Assembly (NCBI RefSeq): GCF_030867095.1
Contig: NC_081825.1
Location: forward strand, 50,706,501-50,770,500
DNA length: 64,000 bases
Origin: Alligator mississippiensis
Taxonomy: Eukaryota > Chordata > Crocodylia > Alligatoridae
Reading direction: 5' to 3'
Position 1 is the first letter of the stretch. Every line of letters begins with the position of its first letter. The position numbers and the translations under genes were made by a program. Under the pieces are notes generated by a model, which was not told the DNA's origin, did no database searches, and saw nothing but the letters and a program-made list of their open reading frames with translations. Shown one piece after another: positions 1 through 36,200 of the stretch.

Positions 1-544
1 GGATGCCAAATTGGCAGCAGCTTTTAGCTGCTCAGTTTGCAAGGAGAGTGAGAGTCATCTCAGTAGTAGAGTCTGCATCTCCTGCCTACACCCGGAAAGG
101 GAAGGCAAGGAAAAAAAAAAAAATGCAAACCCCAGCAGCCATTACAGCTTTTTTATACTTCCACTGCTGTACAGAAATCAGCCTTCTTGTCTCAAAAAAA
201 AATCCCAAATTTTTGGATTGTTAATTTTTGGGGGACAGATACATGTACTATAAAAGTCAATACAGTAAAATGAATGTAGCACCCTGAAGCCTATAATGCT
301 TTTCCAGTGACAAACACCATACATACAGATACAGCTGCTTTCTGTTATAAGCCTGAGTAGACTATACAGCATTCACAAGTTGCAGAAGACAGTCCTATCG
401 GCGTAGCTATGCCGCATAATCTGCTAGCTGAGATGCAGCATAGGCTAGAATTTTTCTAAGGAACAGCTATGCCAAACAACAGTAAACTAAACCAACAAAA
501 TTATTTTGTCTTTTTTGCTGCTTCACACCAGGGATTTTGTCAGC

Positions 545-2196
545 ATGTCATAGTTTCATAGTTGGTAGGGTCAGAAGGGACCTCAGCAGATCATCAGGTC
601 CGACCCCCTGCCATGGCAGGAAAGAATACTGGGGTCAAACAACCCCGGCAAAGTGTTCATCTAGCCTCCTCTTAAAGACCCCCAGGGTAGAAGCCAGCAC
701 CACTTCTCTCGGAAGTTGGTTCCAGATCCTAGCCTCCCTGATGGTGAAGTAGCACCTCCTGATATCTAGCCTGAATCTACTCTGCCAGCTTGTGACCGTT
801 ATTTCTCGTCACTCCTGGGAGTGCTCGAGGAAATAGGGACTCCCCCAATGCCTGCTGGTCCCCTTTGACTAGTCTGTAAACGGCCACTAGATCCCCCCTC
901 AGTCTTCTCTTGTGGAGGCTGAACAGGTTCAGGTCCCTCAGTGTCTCCTTGTAGGGCCTGCCCTGCTGCCCCCTGATCATGCGAGTAGCCTTCCTCTAGA
1001 CCCTCTCCATGTTGTCCACTTTCCTCCTTAAGTGTGGCACCCAGAACTGGACGCAGTACTCCAACTGAGGCCTGAACAGTGCCACATAGAGGGGGAGGAT
1101 CACCTCCTTGAGATGCATCTGTGGCTGCATAACAAGGTATAGGTGGCCTTCCTGACTGCATCCCCACATTGTCAGTACATGTTCATTTTGGCATCAATAA
1201 TACCTCCCAGATCCTTTTCTGGAGTTCCCCAGCCTGTAGGTATGCTGCTGGTTCTTCCTCCCCAGGTGCAGTACCTTGCATTTGTCCGTGTTGACACTGA
1301 TCCTGTTCTCATCCGCCCACCCCTGTAACCTGTCCAGATCCAATTGCAGCCTGTTCCTCCCTTCTAGCGTGCCCACTTCTCCCCACATCTTACTGTCACC
1401 TGCGAATTTGAACCTGGTGTTTTTTACTCCCTCATCCAAGTCACCGATGAAGATGTTGAACAGTGTGGGCCCGAGGACCAAGCCCTGTGGAACCCCACTG
1501 CCCACATCCCTCCAGGTCGAATAAGACCCGTCCACCACCATTCTCTGGGTGCAGCCCTCCAGCCAATTAGTGACCCATCTGACTGTGTAGGTATCAATGC
1601 CACAGTCTCCTAGTTTTTTTTAATGAGAATGGGGTGAGAGACAGTGTCGAAGGCCTTCCTAAAGTCCAGAAGGACTATGTCCACCATAACACCTGTGTCC
1701 AAGGATTTTGTGACCTGGTCATAGAAGGCCACCAGGTAGGTCTGACAGGGCCTGCCTCTAATGAAACCATACTGGTTGCCCCTAAGCATAATCTCCCCTG
1801 CTGGCCCCTCGTGGACATGCGCCAGGATAATTTTCTCAAAAAGCTTACCCAGGACCAAGGTAAGACTAATGGGCCTATAGTTTCCTGGGTCCTCCTTCCT
1901 CCCTTTTTTGAAAATGGGAACCACAATGGCCCTTTTCCAGTCCTCTGGCACCACACCAGAGAACCACGAGTGCTCATAAAGCCGTGCCAGGGGTCCCACA
2001 ATGACCTCTGCTAATTCCCTCAGCACTCTGGGGGTGGAGATCACCAAGACCTGCTGATTTAAATACGTCCAGTCCCTACAGAAGCTCCCTGACAAGGTCC
2101 TTTCTGATCCTAGACAGATGTCTATGTCAATTAGGCAGTGTGACCCTCTTGTTCCCTCATTTGTAGCTGACAGACACCTGGAACCTTCCATTTGCA
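545..2196 (-). mobile_element. CR1 LINE, 5'-truncated, minus strand
   Basis: The 3' end (CATAGTTTCATAG... then GGTCAGAAGGGACCT in the plus reading) lies at about 548 and the element runs leftward on the minus strand. Reverse transcriptase blocks are readable: VPEDWKRAIVVPIFKKGRK, DPGNYRPISLT, VLLDFRKAFDTVSHPILIKK, VGSGVPQGLVLGPTLFNIFI. The YxDD-type active site reads FAGDSK instead of FADDTK, and several stops and frameshifts are present, so it is dead. It lies in an RPL9 intron in the same orientation as the gene. Confidence 0.92.
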
Positions 2197-2199
2197 GAC

Positions 2200-3680
2200 C
2201 CTAGTAAAAGTTGTTAGGGCTCAAACATATCTGTACCAATTAAAAATAAAATAATGTTGACTTTCTTGATGTTAGTCTAATTAATGAGCTCCAAAACTGG
2301 CACAACGTTATTCTCAGTTATTACTTGTACAGTTTTGAACTCATCCTTCCTAAATCTTTATAGCTGTTTAAAACCACCCTCAACATTGACTATAAAAAAA
2401 TATCACAAAGGCCATATAATTAAAATCAAAAAGTACACAAGACAAATGAGTCTGTACTATACACTGGTCACTACTCAGAACAAAATCAGTTGAACTGCTC
2501 GATTTCAAAGGTTATTTTCACTGTGCAAGGGGACAGGCAGCACAGAAGCGCACAGGGCAGAAAGCAAAGCAATAGAACAAGCAGGGAGTATAGGACAGGA
2601 AGCAAAGCAGACAGGGGAAGGGGATTCAAGTGGCAACGGTATGGGGCTAATTTGTGACACTTGCCGAAAAAATAAAAAAAGCTGCCCCCTAATGAAATAA
2701 GAATCCTTAGCATCAAAAAACAATTTGGCCTGTTGTGGTCTTCTGTTGTAAAGAACTCAAAAGAATTGTTTGGGTTTTTTTCTCCCCATAGGAAAAAAAA
2801 CAAAAACAAGACCCAAGGAAGAGCTAAGAGCTGGATTTGCTGAAGGCTGCCTCAACTCTAACAAGGTCAAGAACCACTCACTGCACTAGACTTTATTGGT
2901 ACTCAGCTGTAGATTAAATCCACATTAGCAAACCCTGAATGAGCCAGTATGAGTGATTTCATTTACATTAGCTTGAGAAGTTGTCCCCCACACATTCTAA
3001 CATTTAAAAAAAGCAAATGTTATTTACTGTTCTCCAAAACCCAGACTAATATTCTATGAAATTGGATTTTACATCTTTTTAGAAATTTTAAACTCTGTAT
3101 GAAAAAACAGTCTCTTTTCTATCTTCAGAGAAGCTCAGGCAGACGCATTATAATTACTGATGAATCCATTTGTTCAGTAGAATCACCCTAAAGTGCCAAA
3201 AGCCACAAACAGGATATTTATCTTCATTTTCACCACTGTTACCCAGACTAAATGTGTACGCATTTATGTGTGTAGTGAAGAACGTTCATCACAAAGCTAA
3301 AAACAGGGAAAAGAAAACTTCTGAAGCTTGTCATGCATGCCTGGGAGAACAAACAAACAAAACAAGACTTAAAAATAAGTTAATTAATTAATTAATTAAA
3401 AAAAAAAATTTAAAAATCAAGAATTCAGAAATGCTTTAATGCACATTACTACACCCTGAAAAAAGAACCGGAGTCATCTTGCTGATGAAATATTGAGCCT
3501 TCGTAGCTCACTGAAAATATTTACCTTCATCAGGACTAGTCTGTTAAATAAATCTCTATTATGGTGTTAACAGCTTTTAATCTCATTAGGAACAGCTTTG
3601 TTCCAAAAACCAGAACACCAAATTAGTGCCCAAAACACCACATAAGGTTTGCTCAGCAACACTAACACGAACACACTCAC
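2200..3680. other. RPL9 intron, no gene seen
   Basis: Rest of the long RPL9 intron between the CR1 copy and the MRPG exon. It holds only A/T-rich stretches, including a short TTAA array near 3379-3400. No exon of RPL9 residues 131-192 was found on either strand. Bases 1-540 are likewise featureless. Confidence 0.6.
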
Positions 3681-5663
<1,983 letters not shown>

Positions 5664-5896
5664 CCTGCGGGGACGACACAGCGGTCACGCGTTACGCACC
5701 CGCCTGGGCCCGCCGGGGAGGAGGGGAGGAAAGGGCGCTGCCTCGGGCCCTCCGAGCCTGGCCGGGTCAGGCGCGCGGCGGAGGGGAGCGCGGGGCGATC
5801 GTAGGGGCGGGGCTGCCCGAGCCGGGGCGGGGGCGCGCGAGCCGCGCAGGGATCTGCGCGCCGCGGATGGCAGCGGATAGTGGCGGGGGCCCTTAC

Positions 5897-5920
5897 CTGG
5901 CGGCCGCTGCAGAGGAAAGG
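5897..5920 (-). other. RPL9: RPL9 non-coding exon 1 with TOP-like pyrimidine start
   Basis: On the minus strand a pyrimidine tract (CCTTTCCTCT, about 5911-5920) is followed by GCAGCGGCCGCCAG and a consensus donor GTAAGG at 5896-5891. The matching acceptor is at 5665-5667, one base before the RPL9 ATG. Ribosomal protein mRNAs typically start at a C within a 5' terminal oligopyrimidine tract that couples their translation to mTOR signalling, and this tract fits. The exact transcription start is inferred. Confidence 0.7.
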
Positions 5921-5966
5921 GGGGACGTCGTGCGTCATCACGTACTTGTAGCCGGCCGCAGCGGGC

Positions 5967-5974
5967 TGACGTCA
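5967..5974. promoter_or_regulatory. Full palindromic CRE (TGACGTCA)
   Basis: A perfect 8-bp CREB/ATF consensus lies between the two transcription units, about 47 bp upstream of the RPL9 pyrimidine start and 114 bp upstream of the LIAS ATG. It is placed to act on either promoter. The motif is seen directly; occupancy is inferred. Confidence 0.6.
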
Positions 5975-6087
5975 CGGCGCACGGCAGCCCGCTCGCAGGC
6001 AAGAGGAATTGAGCGCCGCTTAGTAGAAGGACCCCGGCCTTGGGTCAGGCGGAAGCAGGGGCGCGCCGAGCTGGTCGAGTGGCGGCG

Positions 6088-28066
<21,979 letters not shown>

Positions 28067-28829
28067 AATGGGAATGGTCTCATCTTCAGAGAACTTCAGC
28101 TTTATACTGTCACATTTTCCAAAAGTTCAATTAATTGCAAAAACCAAGTGCCAGATGGTAGACTTCTAGGAAGATGCTGAGTGTATTTAGAATTCTGAGC
28201 TGTTGGCAAAACAAATTCATCTCATTTTTCACTTCAGTAGAGTGTTATGTCTCAGCTCTGTTGTTAGGGAACCCTGGCACAGGACGCAATCTGCCCGACT
28301 CGTAAAGAATTCCCCCCTCCCTCCCTTCCTCTACCTAAACAAAACTGATTAAGATGCAGTGGGAGATGCACCTAACCCTCCAGATAAGGGTGACAAGAGT
28401 GAAACAACTGCCCTAGGTCTCATTTGCATCCGAGATGGAACTAGATGACAACTCATTTACATGGGAGATGGAGAACAGAACACCTGAAGCAGAGACAGCA
28501 GTGAATTCTGGGATCAGAGAAGCAGGGGAGCACTGCACGATGGGGAATCTGTGCTCCAAATGCTAATCAACCCATGTTTACACACACCCAGCTCAGCATT
28601 TATCAGACCAGTTCTAATTTGGATTTACAAAGGACCCAGACACACACCCACCTCTAAGTTTAATAGGCATCTCGAGCCATACATTCCCTAGTCCCACTAT
28701 GGGAGGCTTATTTAAACTTGATTGACTAAAACTCAGTTGCTGGGTTAGGGAATGCTGAGGCAAAAAGACCAAGTCGGAGGGGGTATGGGCAACATTTAAA
28801 CAATGGTAAAGGGTTCATCACAGCATCTA

Positions 28830-29010
28830 GCCCGTTGGAGCCCTGACCACAAGTGTTGTCATACTTTTCCTGGGATGACTGGTGGAAGGTTGGATGATCA
28901 CCTGTCTGGGGTCTTGTGAACCCAGCATTCATTCCTGCCTGGGGCAAGGAGTCAGGCTAGATGATCTGTTCAGGTCCCTCCTGACCCTAGCTACTATGAA
29001 ACTATGAAGT
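28830..29010 (+). mobile_element. CR1 LINE 3' tail
   Basis: Contains GAACCCAGCATTCATTCCTG, then GATGATCTGTTCAGGTCCCT and the CTATGAAACTATGAAG terminus typical of CR1. It lies downstream of LIAS in the sense orientation. Confidence 0.85.
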
Positions 29011-29115
29011 CCTCTCCACAAAAGGTTATGAACACTCCAATAATTTCCTTAAGTCTGTTAAAAGACTATAGTAAGATGTGGAAAAGTCATGCTAAGCTGA
29101 GGCTTGTTCACAACA

Positions 29116-29121
29116 AATAAA
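29116..29121 (+). terminator. LIAS: Possible LIAS polyadenylation signal (AATAAA)
   Basis: First canonical hexamer that I could find after the LIAS stop (about 1.05 kb downstream). It lies beyond a CR1 tail ending near 29010, so the native site may instead be a variant hexamer nearer the stop codon. Confidence 0.2.
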
Positions 29122-31724
29122 ATTCCAAAACCCTAATGCTGCAAGCTATCTGTTGTTTCTGAAGAAACCATGAGATAGTCCATCAGTATATCTGCTATCC
29201 ATAGGAATTTCAAGCTGGCTGTCAAGTGTCTGGATACTTCCTAACCTTGTGTTTCCTGATTAGCAATCAGTTTCATGAGATGTTCCAAACCAGATAACCC
29301 CTTGTCAATAGAAAAGACAATGATTTACACTATTGAAAATGCTTTGAAGAAGCTGAGCTGAGGGTATAAAAATCTGTAAAAAAGCAGCAGTGTGTGCACC
29401 AACACCATCTGCCATTGTTCTTGGGATGCTGGAAGAACAGATCATCTCCCTTCAAGGATCGTGCTATGACCTTTACCTGTCAGCTTTGCAGCCCGAATGC
29501 CTTGGCCTGGTGAGATCCCAGCGTTCTCTTTATTTTCTCTAGGCATAAATAACCAATACAGTTCAGGTTCAGAAAAGCTGAACCTAAGTTTCCCTCAATA
29601 CTTAGTAAAACCAGGGTAATACTGTAATTGTGTTTGTTTTTCCTTTGCATGTCTATTACTCCTAGTACCATTCTATATTATTTCATATACTTAGCAGTAA
29701 ATAATTTTTATAGTCAAACTGGTAGTCACTGGGTATATTTTTCCTTCTCTACTTTCCTTCCCCACTTGCTCTGTAGCAATGCTTCTTTTACCCAAGCTAA
29801 AGATCCCTGTGAAACCCAAAAATACTGTGGGGTCTGCTCACCAAGGGGCTAAAGATTGGGACATGCTGAGTTTGAAACACATAAGGGGATCAGCTTGTAC
29901 AGGCTGATTGACCTAGTTTGACTCAGCTGTGCCCTAATGAACTGAATGCTGGCCCATGAAGGTGTCAGCTGGACACCCAGCCGGATTCAGAAGTATTCTG
30001 TTCACCTGTGTGCCTGACTGCAGTTTATTGTTGCTCTGATGAACTGATTCTTGGCATATGAAGAAGGTGTCAGCCTGTCCATGCTGATCAACCTGGCCGG
30101 GTAAGGCATGTCATGTTAGTGTGTGAGTGATTTGGTGACTGGAGGAACCCAGCCCCAATGAAACCAAGTCCTGCAAGATGGCTCTACTGGGAGTGAGGAG
30201 CTGCAGAAGGGAGATATACAGCTCCGTATAGAAACACAAGTAGCATGTTGATAGAATTACAGAGACCACAGAAACGTATCCCTAATAAATGAGCACACCG
30301 CAAAGTAATGGGCAAATTTGGTAACGAGTTACAGTTACATGATGGATCATTGAACAGTGAATATCAAAAAGCCCTAGCTTTAGAATTAATCAATAAAACA
30401 TTCAATTGTGAGAAGCAGGGGAAATGGAGAGGAATAACATCTGTGGGTAGTCATTAAACCTGATACAAATGTATTAATACAACAATAAAAATTAGCACAT
30501 GCTACAGAATATGCAAACTATTTTTTCCTTCTCATTTCTGTGCGCGCTACCTTTACAGAGCTGGATGGGAAGGAAATCAAGACCACCTTCATTTGGTTTT
30601 GGTTCCTAAGAAGCTTTGATGCTACCAATCTTTTCATTGCTTTCTCCCTTCCCAAAACCCAGAGAACCAGTCAAAAGAAAATTAAACAAACAAACAAACA
30701 AAGTTAGATCCTTGCTTCTATATGAATTAGCAGGAAATACAATATAGAACCCAAAGATTCCACCCTTTACTAAAATGTGTGGCGTACAGAGCATTTTTCT
30801 ACCTGCATGAAGATATTCAATTCAGCACTATAGCTTTTGGCTGATTGTCATTGTCAGAGTATTAATACCAGAAGTACAGGAAGTGGGCTGAGCCATATGG
30901 CTATCAAACTCCAAAAAAAAAAATAAATAAATAAATAAAATGTATTTAAAATGTTTTTTACTACAGTCTGAGGACTGATGCTACTGTTAAGTGTTTTCAG
31001 TACTTATTTTACATTTCAAGTATTTTATGAATCATGCTTGGACAGTTGTAAGTTTTTTTTAATGCTCTTGCACAACTACTACTAATACTCACCTTTTGCA
31101 ACTTGGGAGACAACTTATGACACTGTGTTGCAAAGCAAATAACACTTTACATGGCATGTACAACAAAAAAAAGTTACAACAAATATAACCCCCACCTCCT
31201 CAGAACTGGATTTCTTCAGCCCCTTGACTTTAAAAGGAATTTTTACCCCTCATGCCTATTCAGGTTTTCTGCTAATTCAAGGGAGAGATGAAGGACAAGC
31301 AACTCCCACCGCATCCTGAATAAAATAAGGATGCCAGCAACTTCTACACAAATGGTCTTTTCCCAGCACTAATAAAAAGGACAAAGTCAAAGGAAAAAAA
31401 AAGTGACACTATTACAACTAAATGCCTATTTAATAATCACAGAGGTTGAATTAAAGCAATGTTTCCCAAACTTTTTGGATCAACTGACTGTAGGCCTCGC
31501 CGGAACGTTGCTCGATATATACTGCTCACACAAAAAGACTTTGCTAAAACATTGGCCAGCGTAGGTCTGACCGGCAAACCTGACTGATGTGAGCTTCTTG
31601 CATAAGCAAAAAAAAAACAACAAACTCAGCATGTGGACCAGTTAGATGGGCACTCCTGCCAAAAAGGGGGTGGGGGGGGGGGCGTAGATAAATCAAGATC
31701 TATTCCAGCAGGAGGATCTCGGCA

Positions 31725-31990
31725 GTTTAGAATCATAGAGAAGTAGGGCTGGAAGGAACCTCCAGAGGTCATCTAGTCCAACCTCCTGATTATAGTTTGG
31801 ATAGGGGATGAGGCAGTATCATCCCCTATCCAAACCATTGCATACAAACCATAATCTAAACTCTACATAAAACTAGGGTCTGTACTGCATCAACCCTGAC
31901 ACAATAAAGACCCTAACCTGCCAAAGGTGAGCAGGAGTTATTTGTTACAGGCATCTCCTTGTAGATCAAAGTTCCAAATACCTTTAATCC
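31725..31990 (-). mobile_element. CR1-like LINE 3' fragment, minus strand, with internal hairpin
   Basis: AATCATAGAGAAGTAGGGCT followed by GGAAGGAACCTCCAGAGGTC is the reverse of a CR1 3' end. It is cut on the right by the hAT element at 31998. A perfect 17-bp inverted repeat (31795-31811 and 31819-31835) lies inside. Confidence 0.75.
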
Positions 31991-31997
31991 TCTATCC

Positions 31998-33256
31998 CAG
32001 TCATGGGAATTAACTAGTTAAAAGTTAAGAGTTGGCCATTTCTTTAACTTTTTAAAAGTTTTAAAAAAAGGTTAACTTTAACTTTTTTAAAAGTACAAGT
32101 TAAAAGTTAAACTCTGGGAAAGCCAGATCCTGACATAGCCACTCTCTAGGACTTGCATGGAACGGTATTTCTTTATTGAAATGCTAGGACTTCTTGTTTT
32201 AGACACAGTAGTGTGCCCTCCTATGAGATATGGTCTCTTAAGAACCACAAGTCCCAGAATTCTTTTGTTCATGCTGACATTTTCTGTACATTTGCAGAAG
32301 TCAACAGGGCAGCCAGTTGGCTGCAGGAGAGGGAACAAGCACAAACAAGCAGAGACATTGATCCCAATAAGAGTGGGAGCAAGTAGTAAGGGTGAAGCAG
32401 ATGATGACTTTAAATTTTAATGAAGATCAGAACCAGGGCCCAGGGAGTTGAGTATTACTTCTCATCTGTGAGAAACTTATCTGAGGTGTCACCTACTATG
32501 AAAAAACTATTAATTTGTTATAACACAAGCATTCCCTCATCTGCCCATGTAGAGCAACTGTTCAGTAGTGGGGGTTTAGTTTTGCAAAACAAGAGAGGAA
32601 AGTTGTCAGGTGTAAATTTTGAAATGCAGCTTTTGCTGAAGTTCAATAAACAGTTTCTGCTATGCAACTGAACATTCTCTCTCTCATTTAAACAAATTTT
32701 CTCAGTCCAATTTTGCTTTTCAGACACTTTCATTATTTCTAATTCTGATGTATTCCATACCCTTTTGAGCAATAAAAATTGCAACAACAGAGGTTTTCTG
32801 TGGAAACAGCTTTCATTTGTCACCTGTCTATGAATATCTCCCCTTTCTGTTATTCTGGTATATATGATGCATTGACTTTTAAAAAGTACGTCACATGGCA
32901 AAGGTGAGAAGGATCTAACATTACATAGGTATCGGTAAATTGTTAGTCTGAAAACTGTATGACAAGTATAACATTGTTTTCAGGTAAAAGCAGGGTGAGT
33001 TCCAAATAAATTAGTGTGCTTCTGTGGGCTTATGGAAATGAAACCCACTCATTGCATTTGAAAATTAAAAATGATGCTACGAGGCAACTCACTGTGGTTC
33101 ACGCATTTCTCACAAATCAACTTACCTTTTAACTAGTTACTGTCTTTTTAACTTGCCTTGTAACTAGTTGAAAGTGGAAATATTTAACTTTCAAGTTAAC
33201 TCAAGTTAAAAGTTAGCAGCCTTTAAAAATTTTTTATAAACTTTTCCCCATGACTG
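31998..33256 (+). mobile_element. hAT transposon derivative with perfect 8-bp target duplication
   Basis: The ends are CAGTCATGGG and CCCCATGACTG, flanked on both sides by CTCTATCC (31990-31997 and 33257-33264). Sub-terminal regions (about 32007-32120 and 33120-33220) are packed with AAAGTTAA/TTAACTTT and AACTAGTT words, as expected of transposase-binding arrays. An internal frame (32420-32671) encodes the hAT C-terminal dimerisation signature: IPSSAHVEQLFSSGG, then NKRGKLSGVNFEMQLLLKFN. The rest of the transposase is missing or scrambled, so this is an internally deleted, non-autonomous copy. Confidence 0.9.
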
Positions 33257-33264
33257 CTCTATCC

Positions 33265-36200
33265 TTCTAGAGCTGAATGCCAGTGTCCTTATTCCACACC
33301 TTATGCAGAAGCCTACTTGCAGATTGTGTGTCCCCCCCCCCAAAAAAAAAAAACTTTGTTGTTCACCTGTTCCTTTTCTGGATATGGGACAGCTGGCACT
33401 GAACTAGTTTTGCCTGCCCTTTAGAGTCAGGAAATTATAACCATAGCTAGTTTGACAACATTTTAGAGACTGGCCCACTTTGTCTAGATAAAGTCCCACA
33501 TGCATTTAATAGTTCATGTTACATTGCAATTATTTATGATGCCACTTTAACTCTTAAGTCAGTATGTACAGTGTACTGCTTGAAAAGTAAATTAAGTTCA
33601 CTACAGTTAGTACAGACTTATACTATGTGAGTGTATCTGTACTGTGCAATAGCCATCTAACTACCATCCTTCCGGTCTGTTTACCTGTGTGCCCTGTTAT
33701 TCTGGGGTAATATGGACTGAATATCATCACCCTCTAAATGCTGTTGCACAGATGGGAACAGGCCATGCATAAAATCCTGCGGTCAGCATCACCATACAAT
33801 AAATAGCATTACTGGATTCTAGACTACACATACTTTCTGCGCCTGAACCATGTTGAAGTCTTGGCTTGCCTAACCTTGGGGGAAGGGGTGGGGGTGCTGA
33901 AGATGTTCAGGAAGCCCTTGGGAAAAGCCCTTGCAATAAGGATGTATATAAAGCCACTGCTAACAACATATCTAATTCACACCCAGGGTGACCAGCAATG
34001 CTATATCAAGAGCAAGGAGCTGGAGTTGGCTTGCAAGGAAGTGAAGGATAAAAAGCAGACTTCCCGCAGTCCTCTCCATATCATAAACTGAACAGGATTT
34101 TGGCCTAGGATGCCTACTGAGCCACACTTGATTGTGGAGAACATGAAGGAAGTGAGGCTGCCCAGCCTGTGGGTCAACAAGGCCTCTGATAAGGAGAGAG
34201 TATGTCTACCAGCTAGTCTCCCTTTGCTCTGATACTAGCCTGCTGGTGCTGGAAATAAGATCTTTCTTTCTGCACATTATAAAATTGAAGTATATTAAAT
34301 ACCATGATAAATATATTTTCTCCTGGGTGACTGCCAGATGTTGCCTCATTAGACAGAGGTGAGAGTTTTAATGCAAACTCAGTTGCTCAAAGTGTTCTCC
34401 AGACCTATGCGAAGGAGAGAAATCTGTTGTAAAACATAGCCTGGCACACTGGAGAGCCTTTACATTCCCACAACAATGCTGTTACATACCCAAAGACCTC
34501 CCTACCTCCTCCTTCATCCCATGTACTCCCGTTGGCAACTGCACCAGGGGTTAGTGACCACCAGTTCAACACACAGTATTAATTCTGTGAGAATATAAGC
34601 ATTCTCCATCAACCACTGTGTTATGGAGTTGTGTTTCACAGCATATCATAGCACTAGACAAGTTAACAGTGGAACCTTTCTAATGTACCATGCTATGGAG
34701 CAGGTCAAAAAAGCATGGTCAGCTGCCTCCTGCCCATAGAGTCATTTCATTCAGCTTGCAGGGCCAGAGGTCTTCTGTGGCCTTTTGGAAGTGGGAAAGC
34801 CCCTCCACTCTGTGGCATGTGGAGAGTAATGTTGACTGTGCCTCCAGCTCTGGTAGTGCAGACAGGGTGTGAAGTGTCCTGCACTTCTAAAGCTGAATAA
34901 AGCAGCTCTCTGCTGCAAACATAGTCCCCTGTCCCTCCTCTGGTTTACTGCATACTTAGTGTATTTGTCTTAGCTGTCCCAAGTCTTTTTCTAGGATGGG
35001 CAGCACATAAATCTAGAAAATACTCCAGAACAAAATAAGCTACTTATGAATTCCTGAGGCATGTGGCACATGGTGTTTATTATGTACTTCTAAGAAATGT
35101 CTCCCAGCAGCTCAGGTTGTGGCCCTGCTTGTGGGCCATCTTGCAACCCTTTGATTACACGGTCACCTCAATTTATCCCCTCAGCAGGCTGTTTGCCACT
35201 CCCATCATTACTACATGTTGCCATAGCTGCTGCTTGACAGGGGGCTGGGGAGGGAGGGTGTCATCAGACAAGCCTGAGGCAGAAGAAAGCAGTGCCAGAA
35301 GCTATATTGAAGTAGGAGGAGGACTTTGTGGTCTACATGCCCCTAAAGATGCAAGTGTCTCCAGCTGTAGCTTGTGCAGTTCAGACTAGGTCAGACCCCA
35401 GGGTAGCAGTGACAGCAGCAGCACCAACACCATGTGCCCACCAGAGGGCCCAACTGCCTGACCCTCCACTTCCTTATTCCCGAGGCAGAGCTTATCCCTT
35501 AACAGTGTTCTCTGCTTTTACCAACAGCTGTAGCACTGAGAACAGCTCATTTCTTCCACTCACAAACAAACAAACAAACAAACAAACAATACTGTCTGGA
35601 TGTAATGCATCTTGGATATACCTTTTTTCCCCCCCTGCCCTATCTGGAGCTGCCGTATCAGATCCAAGTTCTATTGTATATTCCAAAGAACGTTATAACA
35701 GCATGTTAGAACGATGCAAAACGACTCTTACCCAATTATTTCCTTCTTGTGGTATTAAGCATGAGGTCAAAAACACAAAACAAAACTTTTCAGGATGCAC
35801 ATCAAAATCCATAAAGACAGGAGGCAAAAGGACAGTGTTCAAGACTTGCAGTTAATTCTTGATTTCATAGTGGACTTGTGCATGTCCAAGGGGATATAGA
35901 AATGGGTGTTAAGCCACAGAAAATCCTTTACTGGAGCTTTAACATAACAGAGCAAACAGCTTTGCCTTTGGTTCCAAAATAGGTAGTTCTGCCCTTCCAG
36001 TCTTCCTTCATATTGCAGGAGATCATCCTAGAGAACAGCATTAGCCATACCCTGATGAATTTGTCTTTGCTTCCTAAATGCAAACACTTTTTTTCTCCAG
36101 TAGTTACACAGGTAAGTGCCGTATCTTCTGCTGCAGTGACTGCCTGTAGAGAAGGACATATCATTACAAGTGTGCCCAGGCTAGTTCCCTTGGCTCCCTT

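Larger units (their letters stand above)
5665..6087. promoter_or_regulatory. Bidirectional CpG-island promoter of RPL9 and LIAS
   Basis: The start codons of RPL9 (minus, 5663) and LIAS (plus, 6088) are only 424 bp apart, and the interval plus both flanks (about 5.4-6.5 kb) is very CpG-rich, unlike the rest of the window. It holds a full palindromic CRE (5967-5974), a nearby GCGTCA half site (about 5931-5936) and an ETS-like GGCGGAAGC (6048-6056) close to the LIAS start. No TATA box is evident. Head-to-head RPL9/LIAS order is conserved in mammals. Shared regulation is inferred. Confidence 0.85.
28067..31724. other. LIAS 3' flank / intergenic
   Basis: Beyond the CR1 tail it is mostly unclassified. 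29240-30240 has a repeat-like look: a TATAAAAATC box at 29363-29372, and a loose internal duplication of ATGAACTGA...GGTGTCAGC (about 29937 and 30039, 102 bp apart). It could be an old LTR relic, but no ends or flanking duplication were found. A (TAAA)n stretch lies near 30921-30940. No gene seen. Confidence 0.35.

Noticed and set aside
3424-3531. Possible C/D-box snoRNA in an RPL9 intron (CTGATGA on the minus strand)
   Set aside because: The box C match is imperfect, no box D sits at a proper distance and no terminal stem forms; the text resembles a repeat fragment.
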